Positions 55,815 through 64,000 of a DNA stretch of 64,000 bases are shown piece after piece. The position numbers were made by a program, and so were the translations under genes. Within the stretch, counting starts at the first letter, position 1, and every line of letters begins with the position of its first letter. This DNA comes from Notospermus geniculatus (lineage: Eukaryota; Nemertea; Pilidiophora; Heteronemertea; Lineidae): NCBI GenBank assembly GCA_002633025.1, contig NMRB01001864.1, forward strand, positions 20,585-84,584, in the 5' to 3' direction. A model generated the notes under the pieces. It had not been told where the DNA came from. It did not search any database and worked only from the letters and a program-made list of their open reading frames with translations.

Positions 55815-56975
55815 TCAAGTGGAGCAAAATAATTTCTTCAATGTCTGCCTAAACCTCGTCCCCGTCAAACAATAAATGTAGAAATTGACGACATTGTTGA
55901 GAGTACTAAGAGAATAGGTGATATATAAAACTACAAACGCGCTTGATTCATGCAGAATACCAGGTACATATGTACTGATTGTTAGGAATATGTTTACGAG
56001 TGGATTTGGAGTCTCAAGGACTATAAAGACAAGGACCACGGCTATAACCCTGATTGTTGTCGTTTTCATGTGTTCGTCAGCTTTGCCTCTGCTTGTTGTC
56101 TGCCTCATCGCTGATGACTGCTTCAAGGCTGACAGCAGACGATAGGTGAAGAACACAAGACAAAATGTGGGGACGACAAATGTAAACAAGTTATAAAGAA
56201 CCATGCCAGCGACTTTGATGTATATGTTATCTTGGAACGGGTAGAGGTAATTGTTATCCCACCGTACTAAATAGGAATCTGTGCAGTGGTCATAAAACCA
56301 AAACGCCTTCCCAAAATGTAGCATGGAAACAACTATCATTCGCGATAGAAAGGCGATTATACCATCAACAGTTCCCATTATATGAGCATTCCTGGTCGTA
56401 CAAATCGTTGCTGCTTTAAGAGGTTTGCATACAGCAATGAAGCGCTCGGCAGCCACTGTAACGGTGACGTACATGGAGAAAATCTTTGCTATCCAGAGAG
56501 TTGTCCACATATAACCATTGATCATACCACTGAAATAATTGTACCAAAACAGCGCCGGTAGGTAAGCTGAGAGCGTGTACAGACTAGTAGCAAAAATGTG
56601 ACTAATGAGCAAAAGGCTGTCGGCGACAGAAAGGTACCGAAGCAGGACAGAGGTTGACGTAAACGGTCTCTCTCTCCCTAAGACTACAAAGGAAAGTCCA
56701 TTACCGATGATACCAAAGAATTCAAAAAGGAACATTAGTGGGACTCGAAGGAAAAAGTAGACAATGCCAAATGTGTCTTGGTCATGCAAATTACGAAACG
56801 AATATGAGCGGCATCTCATCGGTTCTGTACTATATGTAAGTTTACCATCTCCTGTTGTGATGTCAAGAGATATGAATGCACTTGTGTTGCTCATCTTTGC
56901 CAGGGAAGTGAGACGACGCTTTGGCGACCAAAGTACCGGGTTCAGCGTGTATTGTTCTGTACTTTTCACAAACAA
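55815..56975 (-). CDS. Class A rhodopsin-like GPCR, probable peptide receptor
   Basis: A single-exon frame of 386 residues; the ATG at the 28th residue ('MSNTSAFISLD') may be the true start. Seven hydrophobic segments can be traced. TM1 has 'GNGLSFVVLG' and TM2 'LSVADSLLL' (conserved Asp). TM3 ends in 'AERFIAVCKPL' in place of DRY (Glu-Arg-Phe). TM6 has 'ETPNPLVNIF' where CWxP is usual. TM7 has 'NVVNFYIYCLTGTRFR' for NPxxY. The N-terminal tail and second extracellular loop carry Cys and the tail an NTS glycosylation site. The pattern is closest, by memory, to FMRFamide/thyrotropin-releasing-hormone-type peptide receptors; the ligand cannot be told. No lesion is seen. Intronless structure between inverted GGCCCATGGGCC repeats is compatible with retroposition or local duplication. 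Confidence 0.85.
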   Translation of the reverse strand: MFVKSTEQYTLNPVLWSPKRRLTSLAKMSNTSAFISLDITTGDGKLTYSTEPMRCRSYSFRNLHDQDTFGIVYFFLRVPLMFLFEFFGIIGNGLSFVVLGRERPFTSTSVLLRYLSVADSLLLISHIFATSLYTLSAYLPALFWYNYFSGMINGYMWTTLWIAKIFSMYVTVTVAAERFIAVCKPLKAATICTTRNAHIMGTVDGIIAFLSRMIVVSMLHFGKAFWFYDHCTDSYLVRWDNNYLYPFQDNIYIKVAGMVLYNLFTFVVPTFCLVFFTYRLLSALKQSSAMRQTTSRGKADEHMKTTTIRVIAVVLVFIVLETPNPLVNIFLTISTYVPGILHESSAFVVLYITYSLSTLNNVVNFYIYCLTGTRFRQTLKKLFCST

Positions 56976-57230
56976 GAATAAACTCCAGTGTTCGAAGCAC
57001 TGCTACTTTTGTTTCTTAGAGAGATTGCATCTCCGAATACCAATCCTCTGAAACATGGCAGCAGTTTTATAACAAGAGGCCCATGGGCCTTGTGCTCAGC
57101 TGACTTTGTAATAGTTGTTTGGAGTGGTAACTAACTGTAGTGGGCAATTGTTTCCAAGGTGGAGAAGACAATTGTGTGTAAATTTGTTGTTTGTTGAAAG
57201 CAGGAGGATTACGACAGAATGATGTTTCCT

Positions 57231-57462
57231 AAAGTCTGGCAACATCTATCTTCGACCTAATGGAATGCGGAAGTCATGTAATGTGACACAGCTTTGCGGT
57301 TTATAATCATGCCTGTCGATCACTTGTGGTAGTTCCCCGATTGTTCGCGTTGTCCACCGGTCATTCAATAGCCACGTGTGATTAAAGGTCCGTGGAAAAT
57401 CCAACGATCAATTTCCTAGCTTCCGCATTCCATTAGGTCAAAGATAGATGTTGCCAGACTTT
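57231..57462. repeat. Foldback, AAAGTCTGGCAACATCTATC ends
   Basis: About 45-bp inverted ends including GACCTAATGGAATGCGGAAG and CTTCCGCATTCCATTAGGTC. Confidence 0.8.
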
Positions 57463-57476
57463 ATCAGGTAATTTGT

Positions 57477-57690
57477 TGACACTGGAAATGTGCAACACTC
57501 AGAGACATTACACCAGATTTAACACTGGAAATGTACAACACTCAGAGGTGTTACACCAGAATTAACACTGAAAATGTGCAACACTCAGAGATATTACACT
57601 GAGAATTAACAGTGGAAACATGCAACACTCGGAGATGTTTCACCAGTAGGCCTATCCAATGAATTCGCATTGAAACGTGCAACACTCAGA
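57477..57690 (+). repeat. ~48-bp tandem array
   Basis: Five units with AACACTGGAAATGTGCAACA and CTCAGAGATATTACACCAG, the last interrupted by TAGGCCTAT. Confidence 0.8.
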
Positions 57691-58545
57691 GATGTCAATT
57701 GTGCCTACAGGCCCTTGTCATTGTGTTGCGTGAAGGATGTTTCATCATCATGTTCAATCATTTTGGTTGAGCAGGCCTTGGAGGAATTATACTCACAGTA
57801 TAATTAGGCCCCCCCCCCCCCCGTGGATACATGTAATTGCATTTGCTCTGATTCAGTCCAAAGGATTCAGTGACAGCAGGCCTACAGCATCACATGCAAC
57901 AGCAGTACCAGTATTTCAGCTGCCTTGGCCTAGATAGCTCATGAGATTCCAGTTGCACACGTAAAGATGAGCAGTGCAAGTATCTCTGCACAAAACCTGA
58001 AAACCATGTGATCCACTGTGCAAGAAGGCTGTTCTTTCATTTTCAATTCCCTGTGAAGCACAAATCTACACGAAATACTGTGATGTCATCAAATCAGCTG
58101 CATAAAATGGTGACATCATCAATGATATTCACTGAGCATGCTCATGTGCTGGGGGGAAATTCAAAAACCCATGTTTTTGATTTATGCAGATTACACCCCC
58201 TGGTGGAAAAATTTCGAACAATTTGCCCCTACAGGAGGTGAGGAATAAAATAAGCAACACAATATGTCAGTTACAGTTTGATCTATTTTCTCTGGACTGA
58301 GTAATGGGGATTTTTCATTTTATGGAATATGCCCCCTGGAGAGCAGAATGTAGGTCAAATCGCGGAAATTTTTGGTTCTGTTCCGAGCCCTCCCTAGGAC
58401 CAAACACTCCACCCACTTTCAGGGCCCTGGGCCTTGCGGTTGCAAAACGTGCCAGTTTCATGGACTACAGACAGACAGACGGACGCCACTCATTATACAT
58501 ATGAATAGCTCCGCTGACCTTTGGTCAGCTGAGCTAAAAAGACTA

Positions 58546-60277
58546 AACCGCTTCTTCTCACGGTTATTCGATCTGACACCCAACGACGCGAGAGAAGAAT
58601 GATGACGTTGAACTGGTCCTACCATCTGTCGTTTTTCTTAACTTTTCATGGAAGAACCACCATATCAGTGGTGGCGTCTTCATGTAGAAATGTCTCGAGA
58701 TGGTCCCTGTTGAAGTGTTAGGACAAGGCTGAAAGACTGAAGCCACAGAAAAAAATTGTATTAGTCTTAGGGTAGCGACTAGCTTCCAAAAGGTGAAGTT
58801 CTGAAAGTTATTTTGTTTGGATTTTCCGATTTTTTTACTTCAAAAAAAGTTTACCAAAAGGTGACGTTCTAAAAAGTTATTTTGTTTGGATTTTCGAATT
58901 CATTTTATAGTATAAAATGAATTCGAAGTATAAATTATACTTCACCAAAAGTTTACCTTACACAATGTGAAGTTGGGTGCCACTGGCACTTAGGTCTAAA
59001 TCAAGCTGCCGTAACTTTCCCTTTGAGAATTGGGGTCATAAAGGCCATCACAGTAATAAATGCAAGGCAACTCTGAAGATTGAAGGCACTGAGGGCACCA
59101 CGGCCACAAAATAAACTTTATGTTCCGCTGCCATTCCAATCATTTCTTTGCAAAGTTTAGTTAATACTGTAATACTCATTACTGTGTAGTGTATATATTT
59201 TCTTTGGTGGTGTTACATGCATAAATAAAAAAGTATGGGTGAAAGTAACCAAGTTTCTATTAGTAGGCCTATTATGTTCTTGTTTTGTTCTGTTTCTTCT
59301 TCTTAATTTCAGATTATCACCTCCTTCTTGAGTCAGGTCTATTAATGTAACTACATGTATGTTAGTAATTCGTCACGATAGGAAGGCATTACACCATCAC
59401 GGCCAATGAGATCATCAATTGCCTCGGGATCGCCGCGTTTGACACCAGTCACCAACGACGGGCATCTTAGAGGAAGTCAGCCGTTAGATTCTGACCTTAT
59501 GCAAAACGGATCTCACAGGTAAACTGCAAGTTCGCATTTATGCTACGGCTGAAATGATAGCCATTAGTGAAACTAATCCGTAAATAAAAACAAAAACAAA
59601 AGAAACGTCACCTGTATTTATCCTTGTTGGTGGTGGGACTTTCGAATTTCAAAGAAATGCTTTTTCATCTGATCGTTATTTGGTCGAAACCAAGATTTTG
59701 TCCAATGAAATTGTTATGCTTCGGGCTCTTGCCAAAGTTGCTTGTGGCATTGTCGACTATAGAGTGACTAATTCAGTCAGAGATAATTCAATGCTAAAAT
59801 GTCCGTTACTATTTCCAAGTTGCGCAATGCGAGCAATGATGGCATGCCAGTCTTGTGGCGGAGTTAAGGCCCTCGCTGGTAGTTGCCGAATGAACGGACT
59901 GTCGGCAGCTAGTCGGAGGGAACGGGAGACGGAGGCACCTGATATCATTGAATGAATTTCATTTCAAGAATGTTTATCCTTTGTTTAATGGAGCTTTTGT
60001 ACCGGTATACCGATATGGACGATCACGTTTCATGCGTCAAATTTTACTCGGGTGTTTCGTTTCGTAAAACTATCCAAGACCAACAATCACATCTTCGATG
60101 ATCGAAGGCCGATCTGCTCCTACGTTACATCGCACATCACCCTTCGAGTAATAGACTGGTCCGCGGCGTATCTTGGCACAATGCCAACTTTACCAGGCGA
60201 CCAATCAGATACCACTTTATATCGAGTCGTCGGCAGGGGTCTTCGGTTGCCACTATTTGTACCCCGAGGAAAGGGGC
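58546..60277. other. Gene-poor stretch
   Basis: AGTTATTTTGTTTGGATTTTC is repeated (58808 and 58880 regions) beside a GAATTCATTTTATA palindrome (58904-58932). A possible exon (ATG near 59408 to a GTAAAC donor at ~59520, 'MRSSIASGSPRLTPVTNDGH') and an unassigned 91-codon frame on + (59680-59955) are noted without identification. Confidence 0.3.
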
Positions 60278-61786
60278 CGAGGAAATAAGATGTTCTGCGG
60301 TATGGCTGGGATCATTCCACTATTACTGCACAGATTTGAACCAAACTTGGTATGGTAATAGTGGTGGGGCTAGGGCACCTTCTGGTACCACCCATCACTC
60401 TGTTATGTAATCCCTAGCAACAGCATAGCAACCTTATTGTTCTGCGGTGTTCCTGGGATCATTTCACTATTTCTGCACAGAATTCAATCAAACCTTGTAG
60501 GATGATAATGGGGAGGCTAAGTTGCGTCATAGTACCAGTCATTATCCAATTATGTAATCCCTAGCAACAGCATAGCAACTCCATTGTTCTGCGGTACCCT
60601 TGGGATCATTTCAATATTACTGATTATATTTCAACCAAACCTTGTGGGATGATAATGGGGAGGCTGAGCTACGTCATGGTACCACTCATAATCCAATTAT
60701 GTAATCCCTAGCAACAACATAGCAACTTCATTGTTCTGCGGTACGCCTGGGATCATTTCAATATTACTGATTACATAATTCAGTAATGAGTGGTACCATG
60801 ACTAGCTTAGCCTCCCCATTATCATCCTACAAGGTTTGGTTGAATTCTAATCAGAATAATTGAAATGATCCCAGGCGTACCGCAGAACAATGAAGTTGCT
60901 ATGCTGTTGCTAGGGATTAAATAATTGGATAACGAGTGGTACCACGACGTAGCATAGCCTCCCCATTATCATCCCACAAGGTTTGTTTGAATTCTAATCA
61001 TCCCAGGCGTACCGCAGAACAATGGTGTTGCTATGCTGTTGCTAGGGATTACATAATTGGATAATGACAGGTAACATGACGTACCTTAGCCTCCCCATTA
61101 TTATCCTACAAGGTTTGGTTGAATTCTAATCAGTAATATTGAAATGATCCCAGGCATACCACAGAAAAATGGAGTTGCTATGTTGTTGCTAGGGATTACA
61201 TAATTGGGTAATGAGTGGGGCCATGGCGTAGCTTAGCCTCCCCATTATCATCCTACAAGGTTTGGTTGAATTCTAATCAGTAATATTGAAATGATCCCAG
61301 GCATACCACAGAAAAATGGAGTTGCTATGCTGTTGCTAGGGCTTATATAATTGGATAATGAGTGGTTCTATGACGTAGCTTTGCCTCCCCATTATCATCC
61401 TACAAGGTTTGGTTGAATTCTAATCAGTAATATTGAAATGATCCCAGGGGTACCACAGAACAATGGAGTTGCTATGCTGTTGCTAGGGATTACATAATTG
61501 GATAATGAGGGTACCATGACGTAACTTAGCCTCCCCATTATCATCCTACAAGGTTTGCTTGAATTCTAATCAGTAATATTGAAATGATCCCAGGGGTACC
61601 ACAGAACAATGGAGTTGCTAAGCTGTTGGTAGGGATTACATAACAGAGTGATGGGTGGTACCAGAAGGTCCCCTAGCCCCACCACCCCACCACTATTACC
61701 ATACCAAGTTTGGTTGAAATCTGTGTAGTAATAGTGGAATGATCCCAGCAATACCGCAGAACATCTTATTTCCTCAGCCCCTTCCG
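60278..61786. repeat. Inverted tandem array in a foldback frame
   Basis: Outer ends of ~160 bp are inverted (AAATAAGATGTTCTGCGGTA... and ...TACCGCAGAACATCTTATTT). Inside, about four ~130-bp units run forward to ~60780, then about seven run in reverse, each with GGGATCATTTCAATATTACT, GATGATAATGGGGAGGCT and AATCCCTAGCAACA or their inverses. Confidence 0.85.
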
Positions 61787-62400
61787 GAGAGAGAGAGAGT
61801 ATATTGCTTTATGAAATAAATTGCTGAGATGTTTTGACACGTAGCTTTTGGCATCATCGGCACAAAAAAAAGAGGAAAATCCTTCGTGTACAATGCACGT
61901 TTCGTGTGTCGTAGGCTATCCAGCGATAATTTATGGTGACGCACTATAATACTGGATCGAACAGCATGGAACTGGCAGCTGTGGGCTCCCTCACACCAAA
62001 CACTGCGGTAGTCTACATCAGGGTATCAGTTCAATCATACTCAGTCGGATCACTTACACCAAGAAATATGGTGTATTCAAGGGTTTACAAATTTGATAAA
62101 TGCCACAAAATCGCAAGAGAGTCAACCCAGCAAGTTGCGAGTGGTCAAATAGAAATATGGCAATACTTGTAGGTGTCATTGTTGCTCAACCCATTCAACC
62201 ATTTCAAGATCGTTGCTAAACCAAAACATATGCATGGACTGAATGTTTCCTTTCTAATGGTTGCGAAATCTCAACGAGCATCCCGTGCGTTGTGAGCCCT
62301 TCGCGTTTATTGTTCGATCAACTGTCCAAGAGCCCTCGCGAAGCCCACCTTATTACAACTCAAAAAGTGATTCAATAATAACCGGCTGTGGTCGCTAAGG
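61787..62400. other. Gene-free stretch
   Basis: GAGAGAGAGAG (61789-61799) and an unassigned open frame on + (61933-62172). No recognised gene. Confidence 0.3.
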
Positions 62401-62403
62401 CAT

Positions 62404-62520
62404 CTGTTACATAGAAGTATACGGTATACGAAAAAGCCTGTTAACAAAGGCTTCAAATGGATTCACGACCGCGAGGCCATTGTTAGTCGGCGTTTTCGTA
62501 TACCGTATACTTCTATGTAA
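62404..62520. repeat. Foldback, AGAAGTATACGGTATACGAA ends
   Basis: GTTACATAGAAGTATACGGT and ACCGTATACTTCTATGTAA are inverted around a ~55-bp loop. Confidence 0.75.
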
Positions 62521-62569
62521 TCGGGGCCTAACAGAGTACATGTGGTGGACTCTATACTGCCAGCGTCAA

Positions 62570-62836
62570 TTATTAGGGCCGTTTAGACGACAGGCAAAGA
62601 TCCACATGTGATCCGATCGAATCCGATTGTGGTTCAAAACTCTTGCGTGTAAACGCTACCGAATGCGGTCCAATGTGGATTTAAAATGGTCCCGAATCCA
62701 CATTGGACCGCATTGGACTACATACGACCACATTCAAATCTCGTCTAAACGCAAATGAGCCACGATGCGGGTCGATCGGATCCAATCGGATTGAATCTGA
62801 ATGTGGTTTTTTGGCTTGTCGTCTAAACGGCCCTAT
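62570..62836. repeat. Foldback, AGGGCCGTTTAGACGAC ends
   Basis: AGGGCCGTTTAGACGACAGGC and GTCGTCTAAACGGCCCT are inverted. The interior has several GATCGGATCCAATC / AATGCGGTCCAATGTGG palindromic words. Confidence 0.75.
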
Positions 62837-62952
62837 TGTTCCAGTGCATTTGTTTACCACTCGCTCGCACAGCCCTTCTGGCGCTGGTCATTCATGGTCA
62901 TTGTAGTGGATGCGCGGTTAATCGTTGACATTGTTAGGTCAGCGAGAGCCAA

Positions 62953-63229
62953 CTGTGACGGAGCGGCTACTGGCTCTGGTGAACTTACAAGAAACACTGG
63001 ATAAAATGACGAAGCTTTTAATTCAACAACTCCAATAAAACACCAATTAAAACATTATTAAAGCATAAGCTTCGCTGGCGAATACTCGCCCAGCGAAGCT
63101 AAAAAATGACAACATTCACAAGCCTAGCACAATTAAGCATGACATTAAGACCAAGCTGCTTCATTCGTCATTGTAACCAGCCACCCATAACATTATAGGG
63201 GATCAAAATAACAAAACTGAATTCATCAC
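62953..63229 (-). mobile_element. LTR with adjacent polypurine tract, minus orientation
   Basis: On the minus strand a purine tract AAGGGGGAGGAG precedes TGTGATGAATTCAGTTTTG, and the unit ends CCGCTCCGTCACA, i.e. TGTG...CACA. It contains an AGCTTCGCTGGGC hairpin and TTTAATAA. It looks like the 3' LTR of a gypsy-type element whose internal part would lie at >63240; no coding is seen there. Confidence 0.5.
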
Positions 63230-63689
63230 ACTCCTCCCCCTTAAGAAAACTGTAACACAGTTTCAAGAGAACCAATCTATTTCTGAATGGTAATCCAAAC
63301 TAATCAACATGAACACGTATGGAACACCAGCTCACCGGAGCAGGGTCAGTTCAATCTCTTACCTGAACACAGTCCACACACAACTCAGACCATCGCTCTC
63401 CAACTTTCATGTCCTCACCCATATCCTCACCGTGTCCTCACACAATCCGCACTCAGTACTACATCCATCAGCCTCGAGACAAACAATCCGCATTGACGTT
63501 CGCACTACCTTTCTTATGTCTCTATTCAATGTTGAATTCCTGCAACTGTAAACTCCAACGAAGGAGTTTCTGGTTATTATCTCTAACCCTCTGCAGCCAC
63601 AATGAAATGGTCCATGGACCATGTGCTCACCCGTTTAGACATACATGTAATAGGCCTGATGAATGCCAGAGAGAGGTACATGTCAGTTA
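63230..63689. other. Stretch after the LTR
   Basis: Possibly the degenerate internal 3' end of the LTR element. CACTTATCC-poor, CT-rich text with no gene recognised. Confidence 0.25.
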
Positions 63690-64000
63690 TGAGCACTCTG
63701 GGTCAAACCATTCCTGAGTTATAGCACTTCGATGATTTTCAGGTTACGCCACCTGGTGGCCATACTGGATGTCCAATCAGGCTAAAACTTCACATGCACA
63801 TAAAGGTCTTCTAGAGGGAGTCACGTAGCACATTTGAATGATCTGGGTCAAGTCGTTCCCGAGTTATAGCACATTGGATCATTTTCGGGTTACGCCACCT
63901 GGCAGCCATATTGGAACTTTAATCAGGCCGAAATTTGACGTGCTTGTAAAGGTCACGTAGAGGGAGGTAAATATCAAGTTTGAGCACTCTGGGTCAAACC
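63690..64000 (+). repeat. Tandem array, ~155-bp unit, cut by window end
   Basis: Two-plus units share CTCTGGGTCAAACC/ATCTGGGTCAAGTCG, GAGTTATAGCAC, GATGATTTTC, GGTTACGCCACCTGG and GCCATA-TTGGA. Confidence 0.75.

Larger units (their letters stand above)
57070..58545. mobile_element. Element from AACAAGAGGCCCATGGGCC to TTTGGTCAGCTGAGCTAAAAA
   Basis: The left end is AACAAGAGGCCCATGGGCC followed by CTCAGCTGA. The right part has ACAGACAGACAGACGGACGCC and CTTTGGTCAGCTGAGCTAAA. These two ends recur together in many invertebrate genomes (from memory). It holds the foldback and tandem array listed next, a C14 run (57788-57801) and no gene. Confidence 0.5.

Noticed and set aside
63230-63717. Overlapping 70-100-codon frames after the LTR
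   Set aside because: No gag, protease or polymerase motif; composition looks non-coding.

Overview
This is eukaryotic, repeat-dominated, intron-bearing DNA from an animal. The recognisable proteins (a DUF6589-type protein, an integrase-like transposase, an Ig-plus-kinase protein, a peptide-receptor-like GPCR, an L2-type LINE tail) and the frequent TAGGCCTA, TACATGTA and ACCGGTA words suggest a marine invertebrate. An ambulacrarian or cephalochordate is my guess, but the sequence does not prove it. Everything here was read by eye, with no database search.

The main structure is a 13,525-bp transposon-like unit at 2829-16353. It has inverted ends that start TAC (39 identical terminal bases), an exact 6-bp target duplication (CAAAGC at 2823-2828 and 16354-16359) and an intact DDE integrase/transposase gene. 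These traits match what I remember of the IS3EU DNA-transposon superfamily. Its two outermost genes read inward from the two inverted ends. On the left (+) is a small spliced gene whose first ~75 residues look like the N-terminal oligomerisation domain of TDP-43, with no RNA-binding domains. On the right (-) is the transposase. Between them, on +, is a 765-residue protein with an unnamed N-terminal domain, an Ig-like domain and a protein kinase domain, without signal peptide or membrane segment. The unit sits in an intron of a DUF6589-type gene on the minus strand: 5' exons at 17475-16411, 3' exons at 2179-6, with matching splice phase across the gap. Without the unit that intron would be about 0.7 kb. 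The DUF6589 gene is itself decayed (nonsense codon, two 1-nt frameshifts, a hAT-like MITE inside an exon).

From 17.5 to 46 kb the sequence is mostly nested foldback (long inverted repeat) elements, inverted tandem arrays, SINEs and minisatellites, with few genes: an L2-type LINE 3' end (22.3-22.7 kb), a terminal exon of an unrecognised gene (34.1-35.1 kb), and an 823-N gap inside a 32-bp minisatellite. A segmental duplication (31.2-31.8 kb versus 39.9-42.5 kb) lets two insertions be read against their empty sites. One is a 156-bp retroelement with a hammerhead-like core; the other is a 2.1-kb inverted-repeat element with a 10-bp duplication. The hammerhead-like element also occurs as an inverted dimer at 11965-12433 with a 14-bp duplication.

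From 46 to 64 kb come a multi-exon, decayed gypsy-integrase-derived gene (46.8-49.0 kb), tRNA-headed SINEs, tandem arrays rich in TGACCTTGA (nuclear-receptor extended half-site, reverse complement), an intact single-exon class A GPCR (55.8-57.0 kb) between inverted copies of a GGCCCATGGGCC repeat, an inverted tandem array at 60.3-61.8 kb and a solo or partial LTR near 63 kb.
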